Shown here piece by piece: positions 43,625 to 53,597 of a stretch of DNA of 64,000 bases; within the stretch, counting starts at the first letter, position 1, and each line of letters begins with the position of its first letter. The DNA is from Comamonas kerstersii. GTDB taxonomy: Bacteria > Pseudomonadota > Gammaproteobacteria > Burkholderiales > Burkholderiaceae_C. The stretch is taken from NCBI RefSeq assembly GCF_008801935.1, contig NZ_VZOT01000013.1:1-64000 (forward strand), written 5' to 3'. The translations under genes and the position numbers were made by a program. The notes below the pieces were generated by a model that was not told the origin of the DNA, did no database searches, and saw nothing but the letters and a program-made list of their open reading frames with translations.

Positions 43625-44071
43625 CTACATGCCCCGCACCCAGAAGACAGCGATCACGGCAATCACCGGCATGATGTGTGCCTGCACCATGATCCAGCGG
43701 CGCACGGCGCGCACCGCATCTTCTGCAGGCAAAGCCCCCGTGGCTTCCAAGGCCTGATGCCATTTGCGCAGCTGTATGGAGGGCCACACGGCCAGCGCCG
43801 CCATCACCACGAACAGCAGCATCTTCCAGTGAAACAGCGGCTGCGAGACATACCAGTCCCAGCCCTTGATGCCCCAGACCAGACGCACCACGCCGGTCAG
43901 TAGCAGCACGAGCAGCGCGCCCACATAAATCACATCCAGCCGCGCCAGACGGCGCACCACGGCAGCATTCATCCATTCCGTGCGGCACAGGGCCGCCTGG
44001 CTGGACATGAACACCACCGCCGTCAGAATGGCCAGCATGTGCAGGCTGGCAAAAATCGCTTCCAGGGTCAT
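43625..44071 (-). CDS. DUF2214-family membrane protein
   Basis: 148 residues with four predicted membrane helices (SLHMLAILTAVVFMSSQAAL, VIYVGALLVLLLTGVVRLVW, HWKMLLFVVMAALAVWPSIQ, MVQAHIMPVIAVIAVFWVRG). Similar to DUF2214 proteins of unknown function. ATG at 44071 overlaps the TGA of the upstream LysR gene (ATGA), so translation is coupled. Confidence 0.75.
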   Translation of the reverse strand: MTLEAIFASLHMLAILTAVVFMSSQAALCRTEWMNAAVVRRLARLDVIYVGALLVLLLTGVVRLVWGIKGWDWYVSQPLFHWKMLLFVVMAALAVWPSIQLRKWHQALEATGALPAEDAVRAVRRWIMVQAHIMPVIAVIAVFWVRGM

Positions 44072-44997
44072 GCTTGTATGCCTTTGCTCCAGAACTCGGG
44101 ACGTGCATAGTGTGCCCGCAGATAGTCCATCCACAGGCGCAGTCGCAGCGTCATGTGCTTGCGCTGTGGAAACACGAGGTAAATCCCGTTAAGTGGTGCT
44201 GCAAAGTCTGCCAGCACTTCCACCAGGCGGCCTGCAGCGATCTCGCCTTCCACTTCCCAGGTGCTGCGCCAGGCAATGCCCCAGCCGCCCAGGCACCAGT
44301 CGTGCAAGACCTGCCCGTCCGAGCAATCGAGCGGCCCCGAAGGCTTGATGTGCACCACCTCCCCGCCGCCATTGCCCGGCAGGCGAAAGGCCCAGCCGCG
44401 CGTTTGCGAAGCATCGCTCGACAGCGTCAGGCACTTGTGCTGCGCCAGCTCAGAGGGATGCTGTGGCGTGCCGTAGCTGCGCAGGTACTCGGGCGTTGCC
44501 ACACACAGACGGCGGTTGTCTGCCAGCCGCACGCTCACCAAAGAGGAATCGGCCAGATCACCCACACGCACGGCGCAGTCATAGCCTTCCCCGGCCAGAT
44601 CCACCACGCGGTCGCTCAGGTTCAGGGAAATCGTCACATCCGGGTGCAGATCATGAAAGCGCGGCACCAGCGGCGCCACATGGCGGCGGCCAAAACCGGC
44701 AGGGGCGGTGATGCGCAAATGCCCCGTGGCCTTCACTCCGCCTGCGGACACGCTGGCCTCGGCATTGGCCACATCGGCCAGCAGGCGCTGGCAGTCTTCC
44801 AGAAAGGCGCTGCCTTCGTGTGTGAGCGTAATGCGCCGCGTGGTGCGCACCAGCAGCTTCACGCCCAGATGTTCCTCCAGCGCATCCAGCCTGCGCCCCA
44901 TGATGGCAGGGGCCACCCCTTCTGCCTTGGCAGCTGCCGTCAGGCTGCCCTTGGTAGCGACAGAGACGAAAGACTCGAAAGCTTTGAGTTTGTCCAT
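44068..44997 (-). CDS. LysR-family transcriptional regulator
   Basis: 309 residues. N-terminal winged helix (MDKLKAFESFVSVATKGSLT, RRLDALEEHLGVKLLVRTTR) and a periplasmic-binding-protein-like effector domain. It is divergent from malate synthase G, with a perfect inverted repeat between them, and overlaps the DUF2214 gene. Regulation of glcB or of the membrane gene is plausible. ATG at 44997 is preferred over TTG at 45012. Confidence 0.9.
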   Translation of the reverse strand: MDKLKAFESFVSVATKGSLTAAAKAEGVAPAIMGRRLDALEEHLGVKLLVRTTRRITLTHEGSAFLEDCQRLLADVANAEASVSAGGVKATGHLRITAPAGFGRRHVAPLVPRFHDLHPDVTISLNLSDRVVDLAGEGYDCAVRVGDLADSSLVSVRLADNRRLCVATPEYLRSYGTPQHPSELAQHKCLTLSSDASQTRGWAFRLPGNGGGEVVHIKPSGPLDCSDGQVLHDWCLGGWGIAWRSTWEVEGEIAAGRLVEVLADFAAPLNGIYLVFPQRKHMTLRLRLWMDYLRAHYARPEFWSKGIQA

Positions 44998-45030
44998 GGC
45001 TGCTTGCGCCAAAAATTTGCATCAAATTAG

Positions 45031-45068
45031 CCTCTAGCGCTTATCCAGCAAGCGTTAGTAGCTATCAA
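45031..45068. repeat. AGCGCTTG-family dispersed repeat copy
   Basis: CCTCTAGCGCTTATCCAGCA followed by AGCGTTAGTAGCTATCAA, with short internal inverted arms, upstream of the LysR gene. Confidence 0.5.
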
Positions 45069-45078
45069 TAGTGCATAA

Positions 45079-45097
45079 GACACTATGAGCTAGTGTC
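45079..45097. promoter_or_regulatory. candidate operator between LysR gene and glcB
   Basis: GACACTA-TGAGC-TAGTGTC is a perfect seven-base inverted repeat in the 259-bp divergent region, of the size LysR regulators recognise. Confidence 0.4.
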
Positions 45098-45256
45098 GTT
45101 CACTTTTGCATAAAAGTCATTAGTTCTGCGCGTTTTGTCCAATTTATTAACGCATTCATTTGCAATACAGTGGTACGCAATGCCTGCAAAAGGAAGCGCG
45201 CTTCCTCCCTGCGGCCCCGGTTTCCCTGCATTCCCATCATTCAAGGAGGTTGCTCC

Positions 45257-47452
45257 ATGACAGCACGTACCACCGTCCACGGCCTGCAAGTGGCCACCGA
45301 ACTGCACAACTTCATCAACGAACAGGTGCTGCCCGGCACCGGGGTCGATGCCGCCGCCTTCTGGCAAGGCTTTGATGCCCTGGTCAACGACCTGGCCCCC
45401 AAGAACGCCGCCCTGCTGGCCGAGCGTGACCGCCTGCAAAAAGAGCTGGACACCTGGCACAAGGCCCACCCCGGCCCCATCACCAATATGGCGGGCTACC
45501 AGCAGTTTCTGAAGCAGATCGGCTACCTGGTCGAGCAGCCCAAGGACGCCAAGGCCACCACCGAAAACGTGGACGCCGAACTGGCCCAGATCGCTGGCCC
45601 CCAGCTGGTCGTGCCCATTCTGAACGCCCGCTACGCCCTGAACGCTGCCAACGCCCGCTGGGGCTCGCTGTATGACGCGCTGTACGGCACAGACGCCATC
45701 AGCGAAGAAGGCGGCGCAGAAAAAGGCAAGGGCTACAACCCCGTGCGCGGTGCCAAGGTCATTGAATTTGCCCGCAACTTCCTCGACCAGTCCGTGCCAC
45801 TGGCCACTGGCTCGCACAAGGACGCAACGGCTTACAAGGTCGAAGGCGGCAAGCTGGTCGTCAGCCTGAAGGACGGCTCCACCACTGGCCTGAAAGATGC
45901 CGACAAGTTCGTGGGCTACCAGGGTGACGCAGCCGCGCCATCTTCCGTACTGCTGAAGAACAACGGCCTGCACATCGACATCATCATCAACAAGTCCACC
46001 CCCATCGGCCAGTCTGACGCTGCAGGCGTGGCCGACGTGGTGGTAGAAGCGGCCATCTCCACCATCCTGGACCTGGAAGACTCCGTCGCCGCCGTCGATG
46101 CCGAAGACAAAGTGCTGGGCTACAGCAACTGGCTGGGCATCCTCAAGGGCACGCTGACCGAGTCGTTTGAAAAGGGCGGCAAGACCGTCACCCGTGGCCT
46201 GAACCCGGACCGCGAATACACTGGTGCCAACGGCCAGCCCATCAAGCTGCACGGCCGCTCACTGATGTTTTTGCGCAATGTGGGCCATCTGATGACCAAC
46301 CCCGCCATCCTGTGGGGCACAGAAGGCAAGGAAATTCCCGAAGGCATCATGGACGCCGTCATCACCACGGCCATCGCCATCCATGACCTCAAGGGCCACG
46401 GTGCCAACGGCATTCGCAACAGCCGCACCGGCAGCGTCTACATCGTCAAGCCCAAGATGCACGGCCCTGCGGAAGTGGCCTTTGCCAACGAGCTGTTCGG
46501 CCGCGTGGAAAAGCTGCTGGGCCTGCCAGAGAACACCGTCAAGCTCGGCATCATGGACGAAGAGCGCCGCACCTCGGTCAACCTCAAGGCTGCCATTGCC
46601 GCGGCTCCTGCGCGCGTGGCGTTCATCAACACCGGCTTCCTGGACCGCACAGGCGACGAAATGCACACCGCCATGCAGGCAGGCCCCATGGTACGCAAGG
46701 GCGACATGAAGACTTCCGCCTGGCTGCAGGCCTATGAGCGCAACAACGTGCTGGTTGGTCTGACCATGGGCCTGCGCGGCCGCGCCCAGATCGGCAAGGG
46801 CATGTGGGCCATGCCTGACCTGATGAAGGCCATGCTGGAGCAAAAGATTGGCCACCCCAAGGCCGGTGCCAACACTGCCTGGGTGCCTTCGCCCACCGGC
46901 GCCACCCTGCACGCCCTGCACTACCACCAGATCAATGTGGCCGAAGTACAGAAGGAACTGGAAAAAACCAGTGCCGACGCCGAGCGCGAAAACATCCTGG
47001 CCGATCTGCTGCAGATCCCTGTGGCCAAGGACCCCAAGTGGAGCGACGCCGAAAAGCAGCAGGAGCTGGACAACAACGTGCAAGGCATCCTGGGCTACGT
47101 GGTGCGCTGGGTCGACCAGGGCGTGGGCTGCTCCAAGGTGCCAGACATCCATAACGTGGGCCTGATGGAAGACCGCGCCACGCTGCGCATCTCCAGCCAG
47201 CACATTGCCAACTGGCTGCTGCACGGCATCGTCACCGAAGCCCAGGTACGCGAAACTTTTGCCCGCATGGCCAAGGTGGTGGACCAGCAAAACGCAGGCG
47301 ACCCCGCCTACAAGAGCCTGGCCGCCAACCCCAACGGTGCCGCCATGCAGGCCGCGCTGGACCTGGTCTTCAAGGGCGTGGAACAGCCTTCGGGCTACAC
47401 CGAGCCCCTGCTGCATGCATGGCGCCTGAAGGTCAAGGCCGGCGCCCGCTGA
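45257..47452 (+). CDS. glcB: malate synthase G
   Basis: 731 residues, the size of the monomeric G isoform. It condenses glyoxylate and acetyl-CoA to malate. Family blocks include [40 protein letters not shown], the [10 protein letters not shown] cysteine and the catalytic Asp in [22 protein letters not shown] at 45257 follows a near-perfect AAGGAGGT with six-base spacing, implying strong translation; a longer frame from 45170 is rejected. Third codon positions are strongly G/C-biased, as in highly expressed genes. Confidence 0.96.
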   Translation: MTARTTVHGLQVATELHNFINEQVLPGTGVDAAAFWQGFDALVNDLAPKNAALLAERDRLQKELDTWHKAHPGPITNMAGYQQFLKQIGYLVEQPKDAKATTENVDAELAQIAGPQLVVPILNARYALNAANARWGSLYDALYGTDAISEEGGAEKGKGYNPVRGAKVIEFARNFLDQSVPLATGSHKDATAYKVEGGKLVVSLKDGSTTGLKDADKFVGYQGDAAAPSSVLLKNNGLHIDIIINKSTPIGQSDAAGVADVVVEAAISTILDLEDSVAAVDAEDKVLGYSNWLGILKGTLTESFEKGGKTVTRGLNPDREYTGANGQPIKLHGRSLMFLRNVGHLMTNPAILWGTEGKEIPEGIMDAVITTAIAIHDLKGHGANGIRNSRTGSVYIVKPKMHGPAEVAFANELFGRVEKLLGLPENTVKLGIMDEERRTSVNLKAAIAAAPARVAFINTGFLDRTGDEMHTAMQAGPMVRKGDMKTSAWLQAYERNNVLVGLTMGLRGRAQIGKGMWAMPDLMKAMLEQKIGHPKAGANTAWVPSPTGATLHALHYHQINVAEVQKELEKTSADAERENILADLLQIPVAKDPKWSDAEKQQELDNNVQGILGYVVRWVDQGVGCSKVPDIHNVGLMEDRATLRISSQHIANWLLHGIVTEAQVRETFARMAKVVDQQNAGDPAYKSLAANPNGAAMQAALDLVFKGVEQPSGYTEPLLHAWRLKVKAGAR

Positions 47453-47486
47453 AGCCGCGGGGCCCCAGGCCCCGACAGGCCCGACC

Positions 47487-47509
47487 AAGCGCCCTGCGGG
47501 GCGCTTTTT
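47487..47509 (+). terminator. Rho-independent terminator of glcB
   Basis: AAGCGCCC–TGCG–GGGCGCTT followed by TTTTG, 35 bases after the stop. Confidence 0.85.
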
Positions 47510-47635
47510 GCATGCGGCCACCACCCCCGCAGATATTGCTACGGGATGTAAGGTTGTCATCAGCGCGTAGACGGAGGGGACGAGGATTGCTTGGACAATC
47601 GCCCGCCAATCAGAGTTTTTACTTACTCCATCTCC

Positions 47636-49225
47636 ATGCCACTTCAACACATCTCCATCGGCAAGCGCCTGGGCCTGGCCTTTGCCGTGCTGACGCTGTT
47701 CATCGCCACCATGCTGGCAGTCGGCATCTGGCGCCTGCAGGCCGTGGCCCAGTCCACGGCCGACATGATGGCGCGCCCGCTCTCCAAGGAGCGCGTCATC
47801 TCCGACTGGTACCGCACCGTCTACAGCAACGTGAACCGCCACGCCCTGGTGGCCCGCAGCAGCGACGCCGAACTGGCGCGCCAGTTCGTGGCCGACAACG
47901 TCGAGGCCTCCAAGGCCTCGTCGCGCCAGCAAGCGCAACTGCAAAAGCTGATCAGCACGCCCGAAGAGCAGGCGCTGTTCGACCAGGTCAGCGTGCTGCG
48001 CACCCGCTTCGTGCAGGCCCGTGACACCATCTACCAGGCCAAGGCCGAAGGCCGGGCCGACGAGGCCGAGCGCCTGCTACGCAGCGACTTCCAGCCGGCG
48101 GCCGACGCCTACCTGCAGACCCTGCAGGCCCTGCTGGACCACCAGCGCCAGCGCATCAGCGAAGCCGCCGCCGGCGTGCAGGCCGAGTTTGAGCGCGGCC
48201 GTATGCAGTTAGCCGGCCTGGGGGGCCTGGCCGTGCTGATCGCCGTGGCCCTGGCCGTGGCCATCACGCGCAGCATCACCAGCCCGCTGGCGCGCGCCGT
48301 GCACGCCGTGGAAACCGTGGCCGCCGGCGATCTGACGCACCGCGTGCACAGTGATGCCCAGGACGAAACCGGCCAGTTGCTGCGCGCCCTGGACGGCATG
48401 GGTGACCAGCTGCGCAACGTGGTCGGCCAGGTGCGCCAGGGTGCGGACGGCGTGGCCTCGGCCTCCAGCCAGATCGCCAGCGGCAACCTGGACCTGTCCA
48501 GCCGCACGGAAGAACAGGCCAGCGCCCTGCAGCAAACCGCCGCGTCGATGGAGCAAATGACCTCCACCGTGCGCCAGAACGCCGACAACGCCCGCACCGC
48601 CAACCAGCTCGCGGTCTCAGCCTCGGAGCTGGCCAGCCGCGGCGGCCAGGTGGTCGACCAGGTGGTGGGCACCATGGGCGACATCCATGAGGCCTCGCGC
48701 AAGATCGTGGACATCATCGGCGTCATCGACGCGATTGCCTTCCAGACCAACATCCTGGCGCTGAACGCCGCCGTGGAAGCCGCGCGTGCCGGCGAGCAGG
48801 GCCGCGGCTTCGCCGTCGTGGCCAGCGAGGTGCGCACCCTGGCGCAGCGCAGTGCCGATGCAGCCAAGCAGATCAAGGACCTGATCACCGCCAGCGTGGA
48901 GCGTGTCGACGCCGGCCACACCCTGGTCGAGGAAGCGGGCGTGGTGATGCGCGACGTGGTGGCCGGTGTGCGCCGCGTGACCGACATCGTCGGCGAGATC
49001 AGCGCGGCCAGCCAGGAGCAGACCCAGGGCCTGGAACAGGTGCAGCACGCCATCACGCAGATGGATGCCGTGACCCAGCAGAACGCCGCCCTGGTCGAGG
49101 AAGCCGCCGCCGCCACGCGCGCACTGGAGGCCCAGTCCGTGCAACTGGTCCAGGCCATGGAGCACTTCCAGGTCGGCCAGGAACGCGCCGTCACCGCCAC
49201 CCCGGCCCTGCTGACCCGGGCATGA
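47636..49225 (+). CDS. methyl-accepting chemotaxis protein
   Basis: 529 residues: membrane helix 1 (about 11–31), a periplasmic four-helix-bundle sensor, membrane helix 2 near 190–210 ([20 protein letters not shown]), HAMP, and the cytoplasmic signalling coiled coil with methylation helices ([20 protein letters not shown]) and the hairpin tip [20 protein letters not shown]. It is a Tsr/Tar-like receptor; the ligand is unknown. ATG at 47636 ([12 protein letters not shown]) is the usual start for this group. No other chemotaxis genes are adjacent, so it is an orphan receptor. Confidence 0.93.
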   Translation: MPLQHISIGKRLGLAFAVLTLFIATMLAVGIWRLQAVAQSTADMMARPLSKERVISDWYRTVYSNVNRHALVARSSDAELARQFVADNVEASKASSRQQAQLQKLISTPEEQALFDQVSVLRTRFVQARDTIYQAKAEGRADEAERLLRSDFQPAADAYLQTLQALLDHQRQRISEAAAGVQAEFERGRMQLAGLGGLAVLIAVALAVAITRSITSPLARAVHAVETVAAGDLTHRVHSDAQDETGQLLRALDGMGDQLRNVVGQVRQGADGVASASSQIASGNLDLSSRTEEQASALQQTAASMEQMTSTVRQNADNARTANQLAVSASELASRGGQVVDQVVGTMGDIHEASRKIVDIIGVIDAIAFQTNILALNAAVEAARAGEQGRGFAVVASEVRTLAQRSADAAKQIKDLITASVERVDAGHTLVEEAGVVMRDVVAGVRRVTDIVGEISAASQEQTQGLEQVQHAITQMDAVTQQNAALVEEAAAATRALEAQSVQLVQAMEHFQVGQERAVTATPALLTRA

Positions 49226-49339
49226 CCCGCAGCCCCGGCCCCGATCGGGGTCCGGGCAACGCACCGGCGTCTGACATGGCACAAGCATCGCGCGGTCCGA
49301 TATGGAGACAATTCACTTTTCTCTTCACTGCACTGCACC

Positions 49340-50029
49340 ATGCGCTCTTTCCGACTGATCCCCCTGGCCGCTGTCGTGGCCGTTCCTCTCTGGCTGACCG
49401 GCTGCGCGACGGAAACGTCCCAGGCCCTGAACGCCACCCAGACCCAGAGCGCCAGCCGCAGCTACCACGGGCCACGCAGCCCGATCGCCGTGGGCAAGTT
49501 CGACAACCGCTCCAGCTACCTGCGCGGTGCGTTCTCGGATGGCGTCGACCGTCTGGGCAGCCAGGCCAAGACCATCCTGATGTCCCACCTGCAGCAAACC
49601 AACCGCTTCAACGTGCTGGACCGTGACAACATGGCCGAAATCAAGCAGGAAGCGGCCATCCAGGGCACCACACAGCAGCTCAAGGGCGCGGACTACGTGG
49701 TGACCGGCGACATCTCCGAGTTCGGCCGCAAGGAAGTCGGCGACAAGCAGCTGTTCGGCGTGCTGGGCCGCGGCAAGACGCAAACCGCCTATGCCAAGGT
49801 CACGCTGAACGTGGTCAACATCCGCACCTCGGAAGTGGTGCGCTCCGTGCAGGGCGTGGGCGAGTACCAGCTATCCAACCGCGAGATCATCGGCTTCGGC
49901 GGCACCGCCAGCTACGACTCCACCCTCAACGGCAAGGTGCTGGACCTGGCCATCCGCGAGGCCGTGGACCGCCTGTGCGAAGCCGTCGATGCCGGCGCAC
50001 TGCCCGCCCTGGCCGCGACCGCACGTTGA
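49340..50029 (+). CDS. CsgG/HfaB-family lipoprotein
   Basis: 229 residues. A lipoprotein signal ends in the lipobox LTGC (Cys near residue 22). The CsgG-type core includes IAVGKFDNRSSYLRGAFSDG, RFNVLDRDNMAEIKQEAAIQ and GADYVVTGDISEFGRKEVG. CsgG forms an outer-membrane secretion pore for curli, but no curli subunit genes are present. Here it heads a three-lipoprotein operon with DUF4810 and DUF799 partners, a combination also found in other proteobacteria without curli. Confidence 0.85.
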   Translation: MRSFRLIPLAAVVAVPLWLTGCATETSQALNATQTQSASRSYHGPRSPIAVGKFDNRSSYLRGAFSDGVDRLGSQAKTILMSHLQQTNRFNVLDRDNMAEIKQEAAIQGTTQQLKGADYVVTGDISEFGRKEVGDKQLFGVLGRGKTQTAYAKVTLNVVNIRTSEVVRSVQGVGEYQLSNREIIGFGGTASYDSTLNGKVLDLAIREAVDRLCEAVDAGALPALAATAR

Positions 50030-50040
50030 AAGGCCGCACC

Positions 50041-50406
50041 ATGCACCTCCACACCGCCATTCGCGCGGGCGCCAGCCTGGCGCTGGCCACCCTGCTGGTG
50101 GGCTGCGCCGCGCCCAAGCCCCTGTACAGCTGGAACGGCTACCAGAACCAGGTCTACCAGTACCTCAAGAGCGACGGCCCGGCCACCGAAGAGCAGATCC
50201 TGGCACTGGAAAAAGGCGTGCAGGTCAGCGCCAGCCAGGGCGCGCAGCTGCCGCCCGGCTACCAGGCCCACCTGGGCCTGCTGTACCTGAACACCGGCCG
50301 CACCAACCAGGCGCTGGCCGCCTGGGAGCAGGAGAAAAAGCAGTTCCCCGAATCGGCCCCGTACATCGACTACCTGGTCGGCAACCTGAAGAAGAACGGC
50401 ATCTGA
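50041..50406 (+). CDS. DUF4810-family lipoprotein
   Basis: 121 residues with lipobox LVGC at about residue 22, then APKPLYSWNGYQNQVYQYLK, the opening of DUF4810, and a TPR-like segment (LGLLYLNTGRTNQALAAWEQ). Function unknown. It follows the CsgG-like gene by 11 bases and precedes the DUF799 gene by one base; translation of the three is probably coupled. Confidence 0.8.
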   Translation: MHLHTAIRAGASLALATLLVGCAAPKPLYSWNGYQNQVYQYLKSDGPATEEQILALEKGVQVSASQGAQLPPGYQAHLGLLYLNTGRTNQALAAWEQEKKQFPESAPYIDYLVGNLKKNGI

Positions 50407-50407
50407 C

Positions 50408-51079
50408 ATGCGCATTCCCCTGATCCCCCGCATCCTGAAGTGGTTGCCCCTGCTGGCCACCTGCGCCTGGCTGGCGGGCTGCGCCACGGCCCCCGGCAAG
50501 GACTACAGCGCCTACCGCGCGGCCAAGCCGGCCTCCATCCTGGTGCTGCCGCCCATCAATGACGCACCCGAAGTGCAGGCCAGTGCCAGCGTGCTGTCCC
50601 AGGCGACCCTGCCCCTGGCCGAGGCGGGCTACTACGTCCTGCCCGTGACCCTGGTGAGCGAAACCTTCCGCCAGAACGGCCTGGAAATCGCCAGCGACAT
50701 CCACGAGGTGGCCCCCGCCAAGCTCCAGGAGATCTTTGGCGCCGACGCCGCGCTGTACCTGCGCGTCACCCGCTATGGCACCACCTACCAGGTGATCCAG
50801 AGCGCCACCGTGGTCAGCGTGGAAGCACGCCTGGTGGACCTGCGCACCGGCACCCAGCTCTGGGATGGCCGCGCCTCGGCCTCCAACCAGGAAAGCGATA
50901 ACAACTCGGGCGGCGGCCTGATCGGCATGCTGGTGACGGCCCTGGTCAACCAGGTCGTCAACTCGGCCACCGATGCCGCCCACCCCATGGCCGGCGTGGC
51001 GATCAACCGCCTGCTGGCAGCCGGCACGCCCAACGGCTTGCTGTACGGACCGCGCTCGCCGCTGTACGGCAAGAACTGA
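50408..51079 (+). CDS. DUF799/GNA1162-family lipoprotein
   Basis: 223 residues. Lipobox LAGC, then KPASILVLPPINDAPEVQAS and GADAALYLRVTRYGTTYQVI, the pattern of the DUF799 family, whose Neisseria member GNA1162 is an outer-membrane lipoprotein antigen. Last gene of the three-lipoprotein operon. The fold is related to periplasmic TolB-N/CsgG-like domains, so a joint envelope complex with the first gene is plausible. Confidence 0.82.
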   Translation: MRIPLIPRILKWLPLLATCAWLAGCATAPGKDYSAYRAAKPASILVLPPINDAPEVQASASVLSQATLPLAEAGYYVLPVTLVSETFRQNGLEIASDIHEVAPAKLQEIFGADAALYLRVTRYGTTYQVIQSATVVSVEARLVDLRTGTQLWDGRASASNQESDNNSGGGLIGMLVTALVNQVVNSATDAAHPMAGVAINRLLAAGTPNGLLYGPRSPLYGKN

Positions 51080-51219
51080 CGCGCTCCCCGGCCCGCAGGC
51101 CCGGTGTGGCTGGCAGGCCGGGGCCTGCACGCTTCCACATCCAGAGCATGCAGCGCGCTTGCAGCATGGGCTGAAGGCGGTTTTGACTTGATGGTTCGCG
51201 ACCCCGGCGGCGCGGCCGC

Positions 51220-52116
51220 TCAGGCGGTCACGCACGCCGGCCGCATGTCCTGCATCAGCCGGTACAAGGCCTGGGCCGCCACGGACAGGCTGCGCCCCCG
51301 GCGGCGCACCAGGTAGATCTGGCGCTCCATCGCCGGCAGCTGCAAGGCCCGGGTGCACAGGCCGGGCTTGTCGAAATGGAACAGCGACAGCGCCGGCACC
51401 ACGCTGATGCCCAGCCCCGCCTGCACCAGCCCCATCACCGTGGCCAGTTGCTCCACCTCGACCAGGGTGCGCAGGGTCTGGGGAAACAGCGCCGCATCCA
51501 GGTACTGGCGCACGCTGCTGTGCCGAGCCAGGTGCACAAACGGCCAGGGCTGCAGATCCGGCACGCCGATCTCGGCCTGCTGCGCCAGCGGGTGGTCGTC
51601 GCGGCACACCAGGTGGAAGCCATCGCGGCAAAACGGCTCCGCCTGCAGCTCGGGCGTGTCGGCGCGGATCGCCGCCAGGGCAAAGTCCGCCTCCCCCTGG
51701 GCCACGGCGGTGATGCAGGGCTCGGACAACACGTCCTGCACCGCCACCTCCACCCCGGGATGGCGCGCCAGAAACTGCGCCAGCACGCCGGGCAGCCAGC
51801 CCGCCGCCAAGGAGGGCAGCAGAGCCACGGCCACATGCCCGCGCGCCAACTGGGCGGTGTCGCGCATGGCCTTGGCGCAGTCCTCCAGTTCCTCGGCAAT
51901 CCGCTGGGCCGACAGCCAGAAGCGCTCGCCCTCCTGCGTCAGCAGCACGTGGCGCGTGCTGCGGTCGAACAGCTTCAGGCCCACGTGGTCCTCCAGCGCC
52001 TTGATCAGCGCGCTGAACGCCGGCTGTGACAGGTGGCAGCGCGCGGCCGCACGGGTGAAGTTCTTCACCTCGGCAAGGGCCAGGAAGGCCTGGATGTCGC
52101 GGGCCGAAATATTCAT
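51220..52116 (-). CDS. LysR-family transcriptional regulator
   Basis: 298 residues: MNISARDIQAFLALAEVKNF and CHLSQPAFSALIKALEDHVG form the winged helix, followed by a substrate-binding-like domain. Divergent from the AtuA-like operon, which it most likely controls. The 80-bp intergenic region has inverted AAATC/GATTT arms that could be its site. Confidence 0.92.
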   Translation of the reverse strand: MNISARDIQAFLALAEVKNFTRAAARCHLSQPAFSALIKALEDHVGLKLFDRSTRHVLLTQEGERFWLSAQRIAEELEDCAKAMRDTAQLARGHVAVALLPSLAAGWLPGVLAQFLARHPGVEVAVQDVLSEPCITAVAQGEADFALAAIRADTPELQAEPFCRDGFHLVCRDDHPLAQQAEIGVPDLQPWPFVHLARHSSVRQYLDAALFPQTLRTLVEVEQLATVMGLVQAGLGISVVPALSLFHFDKPGLCTRALQLPAMERQIYLVRRRGRSLSVAAQALYRLMQDMRPACVTA

Positions 52117-52125
52117 CTGACTTCC

Positions 52126-52152
52126 AAATCAATTCATCTCAATTATCGATTT
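52126..52152. promoter_or_regulatory. candidate LysR site before the AtuA-like operon
   Basis: AAATCAATTCATCTC followed by AATTATCGATTT has AAATC and GATTT as inverted outer arms, and lies between the divergent LysR gene and the operon, upstream of a TATAGT box. Confidence 0.35.
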
Positions 52153-52196
52153 CACAGCTTAGCCAGCCCTTCCTATAGTGGCCAGCAGGAGATTCC

Positions 52197-53597
52197 ATGA
52201 CTTCACCCCACGCCACCACCCCGCCCCTACTGATCGGCTGCGCCGCGGGCTTCTCCGGGGACCGCATCGATGCCGCCGGCCCCGTCGTGCAGGAGCTGAT
52301 CCGCCAGCGCCAGCCTGCGGTGCTGATCTTCGAGACCCTGGCGGAACGCACCCTGGCCCTGGCCCAACTGGCCCGGCGCAGCAACCCCGAGGCCGGGTTC
52401 GAACCGCTGATGCCCGAGTTTCTGCGCCCGGTGCTGGCCGACTGCCTGCAGCACGGCATCCGCATCGTCAGCAACTTCGGCGCCGCCAACCCGCAGGCCG
52501 CGGCCCGCACCATCCACCGCCTGGCCCAGGCCCTGGGCACGCGCACGCCGCGGATTGCCGTGGTGCACGGCGATGACCTGAGCAGCCCCGCGCACCGCCC
52601 GCTGCTGGCCGAAGCCCTGACCGAGCGCATGCCCGCACAGGAACTGGTCAGTGCTAACGCCTACATCGGCGCCCAGCCGATTGCGGCGGCCCTGCAGTCC
52701 GGGGCCGACATCGTGGTCTGCGGCCGGGTGTCCGACCCTTCCTTGGTCGTCGGTCCGGTCATGGCCCACTACGGCTGGGCCTGGGACGACTGGGACCGCC
52801 TGGGCCGCGCCACCATGGTCGGCCACCTGCTGGAATGCGGCACGCAAGTGACCGGCGGCTACTTTGCCGATCCCGGCTACAAGGACGTGCCGGGCCTGGA
52901 CCAGTTGGGCTATCCCATCGCCGAGATCGACGCCGACGGCCACTGCACCCTCTTCAAGCCCCAGGGCACGGGCGGCTGCATCACCCCGGCCACAGTCAAG
53001 GAACAGCTGCTGTACGAGATCCACGATCCGGCGCAGTACCTCACCCCCGACGTGGTGGCCGACATCACCCAGGCCCAGGTCAGCGCCGTGGGGCCCGACC
53101 GCGTGCGCCTGGAAGGGGTGCGCGGCCACCCCCGGCCCGACACGCTGAAGGTCAACGTCTGCTACGCCACGGGCTGGTTTGCGGAGGCCGAAATTTCCTA
53201 CGCCGGCCCACGTGCGGCCGAGCGCGCGCGTCTGGCGGGTCAGACCATCCAGCAACGCCTGGGCCATCTCGCGCCGCTGCGCACCGACCTGATCGGCGTG
53301 ACCAGCGTCTGGGGCAACGATGCCAGCAGCTGGCTGGACGGCGCCGACCTGCGGCACGCCCCCCACGATGTGCGCCTGCGCATGGCCTGGCAGCATGCCG
53401 ACCACGCCACCGCCCAGCGCCTGCCGCGCGAGGTCAACGCCCTGTACTGCTGCGGTCCGGCGGGCGGCGGCGGGGTGCGCACACACATGCGCCAGCGCCT
53501 GGGGCTGACCTCCTGCCTGATCCCCCACACCCACATCCCCACCGGGTTCACCTGGGCCACCGCCCCTGGCCCGGCACCGGAGCACGCCCATGGCTGA
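52197..53597 (+). CDS. AtuA-like protein (DUF1446 domain)
   Basis: 466 residues matching the acyclic terpene utilisation AtuA/DUF1446 family: LLIGCAAGFSGDRIDAAGPV at the start, DIVVCGRVSDPSLVVGPVMA in the middle, GHLLECGTQVTGGYFADPGY and GYPIAEIDADGHCTLFKP. Biochemical activity is not established for the family; members accompany acyl-CoA carboxylases in terpene catabolism. ATG follows AGGAG at good spacing. The usual C-terminal part of AtuA is encoded by the next, overlapping gene. Confidence 0.85.
   Translation: MTSPHATTPPLLIGCAAGFSGDRIDAAGPVVQELIRQRQPAVLIFETLAERTLALAQLARRSNPEAGFEPLMPEFLRPVLADCLQHGIRIVSNFGAANPQAAARTIHRLAQALGTRTPRIAVVHGDDLSSPAHRPLLAEALTERMPAQELVSANAYIGAQPIAAALQSGADIVVCGRVSDPSLVVGPVMAHYGWAWDDWDRLGRATMVGHLLECGTQVTGGYFADPGYKDVPGLDQLGYPIAEIDADGHCTLFKPQGTGGCITPATVKEQLLYEIHDPAQYLTPDVVADITQAQVSAVGPDRVRLEGVRGHPRPDTLKVNVCYATGWFAEAEISYAGPRAAERARLAGQTIQQRLGHLAPLRTDLIGVTSVWGNDASSWLDGADLRHAPHDVRLRMAWQHADHATAQRLPREVNALYCCGPAGGGGVRTHMRQRLGLTSCLIPHTHIPTGFTWATAPGPAPEHAHG

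Noticed and set aside
41910..43757. Long plus-strand open frame opposite argS
   Set aside because: Mirror of the arginyl-tRNA synthetase codons; no signature, and argS motifs are complete on the other strand.
46259..47944. Minus-strand open frame opposite malate synthase and the chemoreceptor start
   Set aside because: Spans two real plus-strand genes and an obvious terminator; no family resemblance.
50225..52132. Long minus-strand open frame over the lipoprotein operon and LysR gene
   Set aside because: High GC3 suppresses stops on the opposite strand; the real genes on other frames have clear signals and motifs.
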